Source of the DNA: an uncultured Clostridia bacterium
GTDB lineage: Bacteria; Bacillota; Clostridia; Oscillospirales; QAKW01
Assembly (NCBI GenBank): GCA_944385895.1
Contig: CALWYZ010000019.1
Coordinates: 1 to 33,745, forward strand
Direction: 5' to 3'
DNA: 33,745 nucleotides
The notes under the pieces are model-generated. The model was not told where the DNA came from. It saw only the letters and a list, made by a program, of their open reading frames with translations, and ran no database searches. The translations under genes were made by a program, and so were the position numbers. Positions 1-8,651 of this stretch are shown in pieces (positions within the stretch are counted from its first letter, which is position 1; every line of letters begins with the position of its first letter).

Positions 1-3
1 CTT

Positions 4-9
4 TGTCAA
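4..9 (-). promoter_or_regulatory. Possible second rRNA-type promoter (-35 only)
   Basis: The minus strand reads TTGACA here, at the very edge of the window, downstream of the complete promoter at 117-145. A matching -10 would lie outside the window. Tandem promoters are usual for rRNA operons, so this may be a second promoter of the same unit. Only half of the site can be seen. Confidence 0.35.
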
Positions 10-47
10 TTGTCCTTTTTTACAATTAACGGGTCCTTCTTTTGATG

Positions 48-67
48 CTGTTTAATTTTCAATGTTC
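48..67 (-). promoter_or_regulatory. rRNA leader-like element (boxA-type antitermination region)
   Basis: On the minus strand this reads GAACATTGAAAATTAAACAG, which resembles the sequence found just ahead of 16S rRNA genes in many Clostridia. A GC-rich hairpin precedes it (GCGCC at 72-76 pairing with GGCGC at 85-89 as read on the plus strand). Together with the strong promoter at 117-145, this suggests an rRNA operon transcribed leftward out of the window. The rRNA itself is not in view, so this is inference. Confidence 0.45.
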
Positions 68-116
68 ATTCGCGCCTCCTTCTCGGCGCCGCCCCCCCAT
101 TTTTGGGTGCCTGTCT

Positions 117-145
117 ATAATACCACACACTACCTCCTTTGTCAA
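117..145 (-). promoter_or_regulatory. Strong sigma-A promoter reading out of the window (rRNA-like)
   Basis: On the minus strand there is a perfect -35 TTGACA (140-145), a 17-bp spacer, and a -10 TATTAT (117-122). No gene starts between it and the window edge. The leader downstream looks like an rRNA operon leader, so the promoter most likely drives rRNA genes to the left. Confidence 0.75.
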
Positions 146-196
146 CACCTTTTTTCATCTTTTTATCCTTTTTTTGTTTTTTTTGATATTTACGAT

Positions 197-232
197 AAAA
201 AAAGGCAAAATTTAAGCATTTTCGCCTTTTTT
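197..232 (-). terminator. Rho-independent terminator of glnN
   Basis: An A/T-rich inverted repeat with a GGC/GCC core (AAAAAAGGC ... GCCTTTTTT) starts about 10 nt after the glnN stop codon and ends in a T run on the minus strand. It separates glnN from the rRNA-like promoter downstream. Confidence 0.75.
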
Positions 233-241
233 ATCTATAAT

Positions 242-2329
242 TTAAATATTAAACATCAAATCAGAATATACGGGAAACGGCCAATCCGAAGAATCTACAA
301 TTGTCTCGAGCTTATCGGCATTTTCCCTTACAGCGTCCATATCTGGAATTATAGTTGAATTAAAATAGCATGCTAACTTTACTATATCTTTCGTGCCAGG
401 ACATTGAGTCATATCATTATCAAGTACGTCTATAGCCGTACTTAAATTTTTACTCAATCTGCTTATTCTGTCTAAAGATATACGTGCAGGATCATCAGAA
501 ATATCAATCCCTATTTTCTGCTTGCTGACAAGTGACTGAGCAAGCTTGCCTGAATATTTTAAAACAGCCGGCAAAATATCTCTCTTTGCCATATCAAGCA
601 TGGTATTAGCTTCAATATTCAAGGTTTTAATATAATTTTCATAGACTATTTCGCAGCGTGCATGAAGTTCTTTTTCAGTAAAAATTTTATTACGTTCAAA
701 AAATTTCACGTTCTTTTGAGAAACAAGGTAAGGCAATACATCTACTGTGCTTTTCAGATTAAGCAATCCGCGGCGTTTTGCTTCTTCTATCCATTCCTTT
801 GAATAGTTATTGCCGCTGAAAATAATCCGACTGTGAGCGGTAAACGTCTCTTTTAGTATATTATTGACCTCGGCTGTAAAATCACGACATTTTTCAAGGC
901 GGTCTGAGAACTCTCTCAACACATCAGCTGTCATAGTATTAAGTATAACATTGGTAGTTGAAATAGACATTGAAGAGCCCGGCATGCGAAATTCAAACTT
1001 ATTGCCCGTAAATGCAAACGGCGAAGTCCTATTTCTGTCGGCAGTGTCCATTTTAAAATCAGGAAGGATATTAACGCCTGTGCGTATCTTGTCCACTTTT
1101 ACGCCGTCATATTCAACACCCTCTATAATGCATTTTACTATTTCTTCTATTTCTCCGCCTAAATAAACCGACACTATCGCCGGAGGAGCCTCGTTGCCGC
1201 CCAAACGATGATCGTTGCCGGGGCTTGCAACAGAGTATCTGAGAAGATCCTGATGTTCATCAACAGCTCGCAAAACCGCGGCAAGAAATATCAGAAACTG
1301 CTTATTTTCATAAGGATTTTTGCCCGGTTTGAAAAGGTTGATTCCTGTATCTGTACCAAGTGACCAGTTGTTGTGCTTTCCGCTGCCGTTCACTCCATTG
1401 AAAGGCTTTTCATGCAAAAGGCAGACCATACCATGACGCAAAGCCACTTTTTTCATCATTTCCATTGTTATCTGGTTATGATCTGTAGCAGTATTTGTAG
1501 TACAATAAACCGGCGCCAGTTCATGCTGTGATGGTGCCACCTCATTATGCTCTGTCTTTGCGTAAACACCTATTTTCCAAAGTTCTTCATCAAGCTCTTT
1601 CATAAAAGCTTTTACGCGTGGTTTCAAGACACCGAAATAATGGTCTTCAAGTTCCTGACCTTTAGGCGCATTTGCCCCAAAAAGCGTACGGCCGGTAAAG
1701 ATAAGATCCTTTCTCTTGTCATACAGTTTTTTATCAACAAGAAAATATTCCTGTTCGGCACCAACTGTCGGTATTATACGTTTTGTTTCATTATCACCGA
1801 AAAGCCTTACTATTCTCAGACTCTCCCTGCTGATAAGTTCTATCGATTTTAGCAGCGGAGTCTTTTTATCCAGCATTTCTCCTGTATAAGAGCAAAAAAC
1901 CGTAGGGATACATAAAGACTCGTCTTTTATAAAAGCATATGATGTCGGATCCCAAGCTGTATAACCGCGAGCCTCAAAAGTCGCACGCACACCGCCGGAA
2001 GGAAAACTTGAAGCGTCAGACTCTCCTTTGATAAGCTCCTTGCCGCTAAAATCCATTATTACAGTACCGTCCGGCTGAGGAGATAGAAAACTGTCATGTT
2101 TTTCCGCCGTAAGTCCCGTTAAAGGTTGGAACCAATGCGTATAGTGGGTCGCGCCGTGTTCTATTGCCCAATCTTTCATTGCAGATGCGACTTCATTGGC
2201 TATTTTTATATCAAGATCTTTGTGCTGTTCTATTGTACTGTAAAGCGACTCATAAATTTCTTTTGAAAGACGCTTTTTCATTTCTTTATCATTAAAAACA
2301 TTTACACCGAACAGTTCTGGAATATTCAT
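242..2329 (-). CDS. glnN: Glutamine synthetase type III
   Basis: ATP-dependent ligation of ammonia to glutamate, giving glutamine; cytosolic, central to nitrogen assimilation. The 695 residues match the GSIII family (about 700, much longer than GSI). The N-terminal FGVNVFND block is typical of GSIII. Further GSIII blocks are GAEQEYFLVDK (190-200), TEHNEVAPSQHELAP (259-273) and a catalytic-core NGSGKHNNWS (about 314-323). The ATG at 2329 has a perfect AGGAGG (2335-2340). The gene stands alone: consensus promoter at 2389-2417 and terminator at 197-232. The leader of about 50 nt contains only a small AGCAA/TTGCT hairpin, and I see no recognisable riboswitch. No GlnR-type operator was identified. 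Identification is secure. Confidence 0.97.
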   Translation of the reverse strand: MNIPELFGVNVFNDKEMKKRLSKEIYESLYSTIEQHKDLDIKIANEVASAMKDWAIEHGATHYTHWFQPLTGLTAEKHDSFLSPQPDGTVIMDFSGKELIKGESDASSFPSGGVRATFEARGYTAWDPTSYAFIKDESLCIPTVFCSYTGEMLDKKTPLLKSIELISRESLRIVRLFGDNETKRIIPTVGAEQEYFLVDKKLYDKRKDLIFTGRTLFGANAPKGQELEDHYFGVLKPRVKAFMKELDEELWKIGVYAKTEHNEVAPSQHELAPVYCTTNTATDHNQITMEMMKKVALRHGMVCLLHEKPFNGVNGSGKHNNWSLGTDTGINLFKPGKNPYENKQFLIFLAAVLRAVDEHQDLLRYSVASPGNDHRLGGNEAPPAIVSVYLGGEIEEIVKCIIEGVEYDGVKVDKIRTGVNILPDFKMDTADRNRTSPFAFTGNKFEFRMPGSSMSISTTNVILNTMTADVLREFSDRLEKCRDFTAEVNNILKETFTAHSRIIFSGNNYSKEWIEEAKRRGLLNLKSTVDVLPYLVSQKNVKFFERNKIFTEKELHARCEIVYENYIKTLNIEANTMLDMAKRDILPAVLKYSGKLAQSLVSKQKIGIDISDDPARISLDRISRLSKNLSTAIDVLDNDMTQCPGTKDIVKLACYFNSTIIPDMDAVRENADKLETIVDSSDWPFPVYSDLMFNI

Positions 2330-2388
2330 ATATACCTCCTTAAAGCAAAAGACCCTTGCTAAATATCCCCAAAAGCTAAAACAAAAGT

Positions 2389-2417
2389 ATTATATTTGAC
2401 TGCCTAATTATTGTCAA
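2389..2417 (-). promoter_or_regulatory. glnN promoter, perfect sigma-A consensus
   Basis: Minus strand: TTGACA (2412-2417), 17-bp spacer, TATAAT (2389-2394). It lies about 60 bp upstream of the glnN start. A full-consensus promoter suggests high expression, unless a repressor acts on it. Confidence 0.85.
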
Positions 2418-2464
2418 GCGGTTTTATATTATTAAAAAAGGCTTTGATTTTATGTAGTTTTTTA

Positions 2465-2863
2465 TCACTCCGCCAGAACCGCGACGTTTCTTCCTGTCTC
2501 TTCAAGCAAAGTTTTTAAATGCTGCTCAAGCTTTTGATTATTTCTCGGGTATCCCGACACAAAAACGCCGACCTCATATTTTTCATCAGTCAGTTTTTCC
2601 ATCTGTTCGACCGCCTTTATCACTGAAGTATCTATTGAATTGCCTATATACATAGCTCCCGATACTGCAGGCTCTGTTTCTTTCAGACCGGCAGACACAC
2701 GGATACAGTATCCGTATAGAGTATACTCCATTCTCAGCGAATATTTATCTCCGTAAGACAGCACTATAACCTGCGTCTTAAGTGTCATGGAAATGAGAAC
2801 CACACCGATAATACATATAATAATATATTTTTTGTCGTTTACAAAATCTCTTATTTTGTTCAT
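2465..2863 (-). CDS. Small membrane-anchored protein of unknown function
   Basis: About 132 residues from the ATG at 2863, chosen because GGAG (2869-2872) lies 5 nt upstream; the longer reading frame to 2929 has no comparable site. There is a short cationic N-terminus, one transmembrane helix (about residues 12-30), then an extracytoplasmic domain of about 100 residues. The C-terminal half (IDTSVIKAVEQMEKL ... YEVGVFVSGYP) has the alternating helix/strand look of the extracellular part of RsgI-type anti-sigma factors, but the hallmark DINPS-type motif is absent, so I do not assign it. The gene stands alone between glnN and murC, divergent from murC. Confidence 0.6.
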   Translation of the reverse strand: MNKIRDFVNDKKYIIICIIGVVLISMTLKTQVIVLSYGDKYSLRMEYTLYGYCIRVSAGLKETEPAVSGAMYIGNSIDTSVIKAVEQMEKLTDEKYEVGVFVSGYPRNNQKLEQHLKTLLEETGRNVAVLAE

Positions 2864-3005
2864 TTTTACTCCATAATATTTATTTTCATTATAATTAGTA
2901 ATTATATTATAACAAGTAAAGTTTTTCAATAAATAATTAAAAAAGTATTTATTTTATCATTTAAAAAGACTATAATATTAATAATATTAATAAGGAGAAT
3001 TTAGT

Positions 3006-4361
3006 GTGGAAAAATTTCCTGATTTAAATAAATACGACAATATTCATTTCATCGGTATAGGCGGAGTATCAATGTCATCGCTTGCTGTTATCCTGTCTGA
3101 AAACGGCAAAAAAGTAACAGGCTCAGACAACAGCGTATCCCAAAACACAAAGATGCTTGAAGAAAAAGGAATAAAGGTATATATCGGCCATAACGCTGAC
3201 AATGTGAAAGATGCACAGCTGATAGTATATACAGCTGCTATCAAAGATGACAACCCGGAGCTTGTCCGTGCTAAAGAGACCAATACTCCTACAATAGAAC
3301 GAGCAGTTCTTTTAGGAATGTTAATGTCTCTTTATCCTCACTCCATTGCAGTTGCCGGGACACACGGAAAATCAACCACGACATCAATGCTCTCGTCGAT
3401 CTTTTTGGATAGTAAGTATGATCCAACAATACTCATTGGCGCACATTTTTCAAGAATAGATTCTAACTTTAAAGTCGGGACTTCTGAGTTTGCTGTATAT
3501 GAGGCATGCGAATATGTCAATTCGTTTCATCATTTTTATCCCGAAACCGCTATTATATTAAACATTGATGCAGATCACCTTGACTTTTTCAAAGACATTA
3601 ACAATATCAAAGCTTCTTTTAAAAAATTCATTCAGAATGTTAGCGAAAAAGGTACTGTTATTATAAACGGTGACGATAACAACTGCAAACACATTACAGA
3701 TAACTGTAACAGAAAAGTTCTTACTTTCGGAATCGGCAAATCAAATAACTGCTATGCATATAATATACGTACAGTCGAAGGATACCCCAAATTTAATGCT
3801 GTTTTTTGCCAACAGGAATTAAAAGATATCCGGCTTTCTGTTATGGGAGAACATAATATTATCAATGCGCTTGCAGCTATATGCTGTGCAAAATCATATG
3901 GCATAGACAATAGTTCCATTATAAGTGGTTTGTCAAATTTTAAGGGTGCTGACAGAAGATTTCAGATAATAAAAAAATTGAACGGCGCTTATATTGCAGA
4001 CGATTATGCACACCATCCAACTGAAATAAGTGCTACAATCAATGCGGCAAGAGCTGCCGGATACAAAAAAATAACCGTTATTTTTCAGCCTCATACATTC
4101 ACTCGCACAAAACTGCTTCAAGACAAGTTTATTTCATCTCTGTCTAAAGCGGATAAGGTAATATTGACCGACATATACAGTGCAAGAGAGATCAATACCA
4201 TAGGAGCCAATGTGCTTGATATCGTAAATCAAATCGAGGGCGCTGAATATATCAGCAGCAAAGAAGATATTGCAAAATATATTAAAAACGCCGCCCGTCC
4301 CGACGAAGTATATATACTAATGGGAGCAGGCGACATAAACAAAACTGCTGAATTACTTTGA
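3006..4361 (+). CDS. murC: UDP-N-acetylmuramate--L-alanine ligase (MurC)
   Basis: Adds the first amino acid (L-Ala) to UDP-MurNAc in cytosolic peptidoglycan precursor synthesis, using ATP. All three Mur ligase domains are present in 451 residues: the UDP-binding fold with HFIGIGGVSMSSLA (14-27), the ATP-binding P-loop GTHGKSTTTS (118-127), NIDADHLDFF (186-195), and the C-terminal domain with ADDYAHHPTE (331-340) and QPHTFTRT (361-368). The start is GTG at 3006 with AAGGAG (2992-2997) 8 nt upstream. A TATAAT at 2971-2976 may be its -10 but has only a weak -35. It is a lone murC, not inside a dcw cluster. Its last 9 nt overlap the end of the convergent isomerase gene. Confidence 0.96.
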   Translation: MEKFPDLNKYDNIHFIGIGGVSMSSLAVILSENGKKVTGSDNSVSQNTKMLEEKGIKVYIGHNADNVKDAQLIVYTAAIKDDNPELVRAKETNTPTIERAVLLGMLMSLYPHSIAVAGTHGKSTTTSMLSSIFLDSKYDPTILIGAHFSRIDSNFKVGTSEFAVYEACEYVNSFHHFYPETAIILNIDADHLDFFKDINNIKASFKKFIQNVSEKGTVIINGDDNNCKHITDNCNRKVLTFGIGKSNNCYAYNIRTVEGYPKFNAVFCQQELKDIRLSVMGEHNIINALAAICCAKSYGIDNSSIISGLSNFKGADRRFQIIKKLNGAYIADDYAHHPTEISATINAARAAGYKKITVIFQPHTFTRTKLLQDKFISSLSKADKVILTDIYSAREINTIGANVLDIVNQIEGAEYISSKEDIAKYIKNAARPDEVYILMGAGDINKTAELL

Positions 4362-5135
4362 TATCATGCGGCGTAAATAATCAGCAGATTCAACGATCTC
4401 CTTATATGATGTATAATTGGTGCTGTACACCTCTATAAGCGCAGGGCCATCATAACGATTGGCAGACAATATTGAAAATATTTTTTCATAATTCACCTGC
4501 CCTTTTCCAGGAAGCATACAGACATGATCTGTATCATAATCGTTAATATGAAAATTTACTATATTTTCCCCCATCGCATTACAAAGCTCATAAGGGTCTG
4601 TCCCTCCCTTATGGGCTTGTTTTATATCAAAAGTAAATTTTATTTTATCTCCCAACCGGCAAATCAGATTTTGTACGACATCCGGACGGTTAATGCTGTT
4701 AAAAAATACATTTTCATGAGCTATACATATACCGTATGTCTGCGACAATTCATAAATAGGCTTTAAACATTCTATATACTGGTCTATATCAGATACTGCC
4801 AGACCTCTGTCACCATGCATATTTATCACATTCGCGCCCAGATATTTTGCAGCCTTACAGTATTTTGTATACAGTTTACACGCATCGCTTACTCGTCTGT
4901 CGTATCTTGAAAAGAACATATAGTTTTCAATCGCGCTAGTAAACGGATGTACAGAATGGACTCTAAGCCCTGCTTTTTGGCACCTTTTGCCAAAATCAAT
5001 TATATATTTTGTGTCCAGTTCGCTGTAAGTATTTATAAACAACTCACATACATTAAATCCAAGATCTTTTGCCAGAGTTATTGTTTGTTCCGGATGGCTA
5101 GGATAAAAGCTGGCAAGCGACAAGCCTATTTCCAT
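4353..5135 (-). CDS. Sugar phosphate isomerase/epimerase family (TIM barrel)
   Basis: Xylose-isomerase-like TIM barrel (AP endonuclease family 2 fold), 260 residues. Family members isomerise or epimerise sugars or related polyols with a divalent metal; the substrate here is unknown. Candidate metal ligands sit in the usual order: HSVHPF, NMHGD, AHENV, FTFDIKQAH, NFHINDYD and ALIEVY. The ATG at 5135 has GGAGAG about 7 nt upstream. A promoter is proposed at 5201-5229. The stop codon lies inside the end of murC (9-nt tail-to-tail overlap), with no terminator between the two. A true AP endonuclease IV is less likely, given the short length and divergent ligand pattern. Confidence 0.85.
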   Translation of the reverse strand: MEIGLSLASFYPSHPEQTITLAKDLGFNVCELFINTYSELDTKYIIDFGKRCQKAGLRVHSVHPFTSAIENYMFFSRYDRRVSDACKLYTKYCKAAKYLGANVINMHGDRGLAVSDIDQYIECLKPIYELSQTYGICIAHENVFFNSINRPDVVQNLICRLGDKIKFTFDIKQAHKGGTDPYELCNAMGENIVNFHINDYDTDHVCMLPGKGQVNYEKIFSILSANRYDGPALIEVYSTNYTSYKEIVESADYLRRMISK

Positions 5136-5181
5136 GATATCTCTCCTGTAAATTTATAGTTTTTTTGCCATTTAACCTATA

Positions 5182-5210
5182 TTGAAAATAACTATTTTAT
5201 ATTGTATCAT
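5182..5210 (+). promoter_or_regulatory. Promoter for the small membrane protein gene
   Basis: TTGAAA (5182-5187), 17-bp spacer, TATCAT (5205-5210), upstream of the start at 5251. Its -10 overlaps the -10 of the opposite-strand promoter at 5201-5229. Confidence 0.55.
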
Positions 5211-5229
5211 TTAAGTAAACCGTAATCAA
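5201..5229 (-). promoter_or_regulatory. Promoter for the sugar isomerase gene
   Basis: Minus strand: TTGATT (5224-5229), 17-bp spacer, TACAAT (5201-5206). It faces the promoter at 5182-5210 and shares two -10 bases with it. Confidence 0.5.
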
Positions 5230-5250
5230 GCATAACAGGAGATGTTAATA

Positions 5251-5472
5251 TTGAATATTTCAAAACATTCAAGAATAGCCCTGTTCATTTCCACGGGATT
5301 ATGGGCGGCAATAATGTTGGTTATAAGTATACTTATGTACTGTAAAATAGATGTCAGCCAGCATTTTTCTTATTACGTGCTTCTTGAATTTTCCAAAGCA
5401 ATAGATTTGTGGTACATACTGTGTGTTCTAAGTGCTTTTGCTATAGATGTTACAAACAAAAAAAGGCGGTAA
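5251..5472 (+). CDS. Small two-helix membrane protein, unknown
   Basis: 73 residues from a TTG at 5251. This start is preferred over the in-frame ATG at 5242 because AGGAG (5237-5241) abuts that ATG directly but is a normal 9 nt from the TTG. Two hydrophobic segments (about residues 8-30 and 41-63) are joined by a short loop, with a basic C-terminus (NKKRR). I recognise no family. It stands alone between the isomerase and aminotransferase genes. The stop codon lies in the loop of the terminator at 5459-5483. The clear promoter, RBS and terminator argue that it is a real gene. Confidence 0.65.
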   Translation: MNISKHSRIALFISTGLWAAIMLVISILMYCKIDVSQHFSYYVLLEFSKAIDLWYILCVLSAFAIDVTNKKRR

Positions 5473-5483
5473 CCGCCTTTTTT
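5459..5483. terminator. Bidirectional rho-independent terminator
   Basis: AAAAAAGGCGG, loop TAA, CCGCCTTTTTT: an 11-bp perfect stem with a three-base loop. It has T runs on both strands, so it serves the small membrane protein (plus) and the aminotransferase (minus). The stop codon of the plus gene is the loop itself, and the minus gene stops at the stem edge (5482-5484). Confidence 0.9.
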
Positions 5484-6762
5484 ATTTTTCAGTCAATATT
5501 TTATCTATAGCTGCAAGTTTGACACAAACGATAAATCTTTCCACCGCCGTTTTGAGCTGATCAATTTCCGGAAAAGAAGGCGCAATACGGATATTGCTAT
5601 CATACGGATCTTTTCCGTAAGGGTAAGTATCCCCAACTTTGGTAAGCGTAAGCCCCGCATTCAGAGCCAGGTCATAAACAGCACTTGCACAGCCTTCCAG
5701 AACATTAAAGCTTATAAAATATCCGCCTTCAGGCTCTGTCCAATTAGCAATACCGGTGCCGGCCAATTCTTTATTAAAAGCTGTTATTACAGCATCAAAC
5801 TTTGGCTTCATTATAGCGGCGTGACGTTTCATATGGTCCAGCATGCCCTGTTTATTTTTAAAAAACGCGACATGGCGCAGCTGATTGATTTTATCAGGGC
5901 CGATAGTTTGTATTGCAAGAAGTTTTTTGAACTGGTCTATATTCTCCTTACTTGCCGACATTAAAGCAACTCCGCTGCCCGGAAAAGTTATTTTAGATGT
6001 TGAGGCAAACATAATCGGCATATTCGGTCTGCCTGATTTTTCACATTCTTCAAGGATGTTCAGTACTTTTTTATTTCCTTTAAAATCATGAATTGCATAA
6101 GCATTGTCCCAAAATATTCTGAAGTCTTTGGCAGCTGGTCTGAGTTGTGCAAATGCACGCACCACATCGTCTGAATATGTTATGCCTGTCGGATTTGAGT
6201 ATTTTGGCACACACCAAATGCCCTTTACAAATCGGTCTGTTTCAACGTATTTTTTAACCATCTCCATATCAGGACCGTCAGAATTAAGCGGTACTGTTAT
6301 CATTTCAATACCGAACTGGCTGCAAATTGCAAAATGTCTGTCATATCCAGGAGCCGGGCATAAAAATTTGATTTTTTCTTCTTTGCACCAAGGTCTTTCA
6401 CTGTCACAGAAGCCGAATGAAAACGCTCTGGCAATAGTATCATACATCATGTTAAGGCTGGAATTACCGCCTAAAATTATATTTTGCTCATTCAAGTTAA
6501 AGACATCTGCAAAAAGTTTCTTAGCACTCGGCAAACCGTCAAGTCCGCCGTAATTTCTGCAGTCTATACCCTCGTCGGTTATGCATTGCTCATTTTTTGT
6601 TATAATGCTGAGAATGTTCTCAGAAATATCAAGCTGTTGTTTATCGGGCTTTCCTCGTGCCATGTCCAGCTTTATTCCGTCTTTTTTATATTCATCATAT
6701 TTTTCAAGCAGCTTTGAACGGATATCGCAAAGCTGCTCTCTGCTCATTGATTGGTATGTCAT
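5482..6762 (-). CDS. PLP-dependent class I aminotransferase (aspartate aminotransferase-like, MocR-like catalytic family)
   Basis: About 426 residues from the ATG at 6762 (GGGGG RBS about 5 nt upstream); the longer frame to 6846 would run deep into asnS. It resembles the Aminotran_MocR (PF12897) type: a stand-alone catalytic domain without a DNA-binding domain, some members of which are aspartate aminotransferases. Visible features are MARGKPDKQQLDIS near the N-terminus, WDNAYAIHDF, the PLP lysine in FASTSKITFPGSG, and the carboxylate-binding arginine in NIRIAPSFP. It starts 13 nt after the asnS stop codon, so the two are co-transcribed. Both concern aspartate/asparagine metabolism. Substrate assignment is inference. 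Confidence 0.87.
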   Translation of the reverse strand: MTYQSMSREQLCDIRSKLLEKYDEYKKDGIKLDMARGKPDKQQLDISENILSIITKNEQCITDEGIDCRNYGGLDGLPSAKKLFADVFNLNEQNIILGGNSSLNMMYDTIARAFSFGFCDSERPWCKEEKIKFLCPAPGYDRHFAICSQFGIEMITVPLNSDGPDMEMVKKYVETDRFVKGIWCVPKYSNPTGITYSDDVVRAFAQLRPAAKDFRIFWDNAYAIHDFKGNKKVLNILEECEKSGRPNMPIMFASTSKITFPGSGVALMSASKENIDQFKKLLAIQTIGPDKINQLRHVAFFKNKQGMLDHMKRHAAIMKPKFDAVITAFNKELAGTGIANWTEPEGGYFISFNVLEGCASAVYDLALNAGLTLTKVGDTYPYGKDPYDSNIRIAPSFPEIDQLKTAVERFIVCVKLAAIDKILTEK

Positions 6763-6775
6763 TTTTGCCCCCAAA

Positions 6776-8158
6776 TTATAAATCTGCGTTTTTAACTGTT
6801 CTGGGAAACGGCAAAACGTCTCTGATATTTGCCATTCCTGTAACATACATTATAAGCCGTTCAAAGCCCAAACCGAATCCGGCATGCTTTGTTCCGCCGT
6901 ATTTACGAAGATCAAGGTAGAACGAATAAGTGTCTTTGTTCAAACCGAGTTTTTCCATTTTCTCAGTGAGAACATCAAGACGTTCCTCTCTTTGGCTTCC
7001 GCCTATTATCTCACCGACTCCAGGGACAAGCAGATCCATCGCCGCAACAGTTTTATTATCGTCATTAAGTCTCATATAGAAAGCCTTAATCTGTGCTGGA
7101 TAATCTATAACAAACACCGGTTTTTTATAAATCTGCTCAGTCAAATATCGCTCATGTTCGGTCTGCAGATCCATACCCCAGCTTACAGGATACTCAAACT
7201 TTTCTTTTGACTTTTCAAGTATCTCCACAGCTTCAGTATAAGTTACCCGTGCAAAATCATTATTTATAATATTATTTAGTCTTTCAAGCAGTGTCTTATC
7301 TATAAAGCTATTAAAAAATTCAAGTTCATAACTGCAATTTTCCAAGAGGTAAGAGATGACATATTTTATCATTCTCTCAGCCAGCTCCATATCATCCTCA
7401 AGGTCTGCAAAAGCAATTTCGGGCTCGATCATCCAAAATTCTGCTGCATGCCGTGCCGTATTGGAATTTTCAGCGCGAAAAGTGGGACCGAAGGTATATA
7501 TTTTATCAAACGCCTGAGCAAAGCACTCACCGTTAAGCTGTCCTGATACTGTAAGAAAAGTACTCTTTTGAAAAAAGTCACGCGAAAAATCTGGCTTTCC
7601 GTTTATTTTATCAAAATCGAGAGCTGTCACTCGAAACATCTCGCCTGCGCCCTCGCAATCAGAGGTAGTGATTATAGGTGTATGGACATAGTTGAAACCA
7701 TTTTCGTTAAAAAATTTATGGATAGCAAATGCTGCTTTTGAACGAACTCTGAAAACAGCAGACATTGTATTTGTACGAGGACGCAGATGCGTCATTGTCC
7801 TCAGATACTCAAGAGTATGACGCTTTTTCTGCAGCGGATAGTCAGGAGTGCTTTCACCTTCCACTGCTATTTCGCTTGCTTTTACTTCAAACGGCTGTTT
7901 TGCCTGAGGAGTGGAGCAAAGTACACCTTTAACTACAAGAGACGCACCTACATTCTGTTTTACAATTTCATCATAATTGGAAAGAGTACCGTTTTCCATG
8001 ACAATTTGCAGACTTTTGAAATGACTGCCATCATTCAATTCAATAAATGCGAAATTCTTGGAATCACGAATTGTACGAACCCATCCGCAAACTGTAATTT
8101 CTTTATCAAAGTATTCATCAGGTGAGCTGTACAACTGTGATACTGTTATATATTTCAT
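6776..8158 (-). CDS. asnS: Asparaginyl-tRNA synthetase
   Basis: Charges tRNA-Asn with asparagine; cytosolic class IIb synthetase. About 460 residues from the ATG at 8158, chosen because CCGGAGG (8168-8174) precedes it by 9 nt; the frame extends to 8206 without another good site. The N-terminal OB-fold anticodon-binding domain ([20 protein letters not shown]) is followed by the class II core: motif 2 around [20 protein letters not shown] and motif 3 in [16 protein letters not shown]. The AsnRS-like [11 protein letters not shown] and [10 protein letters not shown] argue against AspRS. No T-box leader is present. A promoter is proposed at 8207-8236. Confidence 0.96.
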   Translation of the reverse strand: MKYITVSQLYSSPDEYFDKEITVCGWVRTIRDSKNFAFIELNDGSHFKSLQIVMENGTLSNYDEIVKQNVGASLVVKGVLCSTPQAKQPFEVKASEIAVEGESTPDYPLQKKRHTLEYLRTMTHLRPRTNTMSAVFRVRSKAAFAIHKFFNENGFNYVHTPIITTSDCEGAGEMFRVTALDFDKINGKPDFSRDFFQKSTFLTVSGQLNGECFAQAFDKIYTFGPTFRAENSNTARHAAEFWMIEPEIAFADLEDDMELAERMIKYVISYLLENCSYELEFFNSFIDKTLLERLNNIINNDFARVTYTEAVEILEKSKEKFEYPVSWGMDLQTEHERYLTEQIYKKPVFVIDYPAQIKAFYMRLNDDNKTVAAMDLLVPGVGEIIGGSQREERLDVLTEKMEKLGLNKDTYSFYLDLRKYGGTKHAGFGLGFERLIMYVTGMANIRDVLPFPRTVKNADL

Positions 8159-8206
8159 GATTTTTTTCCTCCGGTAAAAAACATCTGTTTTTTTAGACCA
8201 CTGCAT

Positions 8207-8236
8207 ATTATACTATGTAAAAATTAAAAATACAAT
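8207..8236 (-). promoter_or_regulatory. Candidate asnS promoter
   Basis: Minus strand: TATAAT (8207-8212) with an imperfect -35 TTGTAT (8231-8236) and an 18-bp spacer, in the 85-bp gap between rseC and asnS. It suggests asnS can be transcribed separately from the cdaA operon. Confidence 0.45.
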
Positions 8237-8243
8237 AGAAAAT

Positions 8244-8648
8244 TCACTTTTTATTCACCACTCTTATAACAGATGGCTGGACTTTTTTCAAGTATCTATC
8301 CGATACAGATATATATTTTACTGCTATAGCTGACACAGCAAAAAGTATAACAGCCGCAATACCGGCGGCTGTTATACTGTATCCGGAAATAATCGAATAA
8401 CCGATCACCGGCAGAAACACCGGCAATAAAAATAGAATCGTCATTCCCAAAAGGACATACCCCGAACGGGAATTGAGTTCTACGGTAGAACCGACTGACA
8501 CATCGATATCACACGTAGCTCTCACCTCAACCGTCTCACCTGAGCAACCGCTGCAGCATCCGCAGTCTCCGCAGCACGCTCCGTTTCTTAAAACGGTCAC
8601 CAATACATCTGACTTACCTACTTGTTTAACTTTTCCTATTGTAGTCAT
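8244..8648 (-). CDS. rseC: RseC/MucC-family (SoxR-reducing system) membrane protein
   Basis: 134 residues. The N-terminal cytosolic domain has a dense cysteine cluster (C25, C26, C29, C31, C32, C35 in ACCGDCGCCSGC), as in the RseC_MucC family (PF04246). Two transmembrane helices follow (about 66-88 and 91-110) and then a basic tail. In Proteobacteria RseC homologues act with the Rsx/Rnf electron-transfer complex in reducing SoxR; in Clostridia the role is unknown, and no rnf genes are seen here. The ATG at 8648 lies 3 nt after the ybbR stop with no good ribosome binding site, so translational coupling is likely. Third gene of the cdaA-ybbR operon. Confidence 0.82.
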   Translation of the reverse strand: MTTIGKVKQVGKSDVLVTVLRNGACCGDCGCCSGCSGETVEVRATCDIDVSVGSTVELNSRSGYVLLGMTILFLLPVFLPVIGYSIISGYSITAAGIAAVILFAVSAIAVKYISVSDRYLKKVQPSVIRVVNKK

Positions 8649-8651
8649 AAT

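Noticed and set aside
2330..2388. Riboswitch or glutamine-sensing leader in the glnN 5' region
   Set aside because: Only a short AGCAA/TTGCT hairpin is present, too small and unlike known motifs.
8159..8243. T-box leader upstream of asnS
   Set aside because: The gap is only 85 bp, with no T-box bulge sequence or antiterminator stem.
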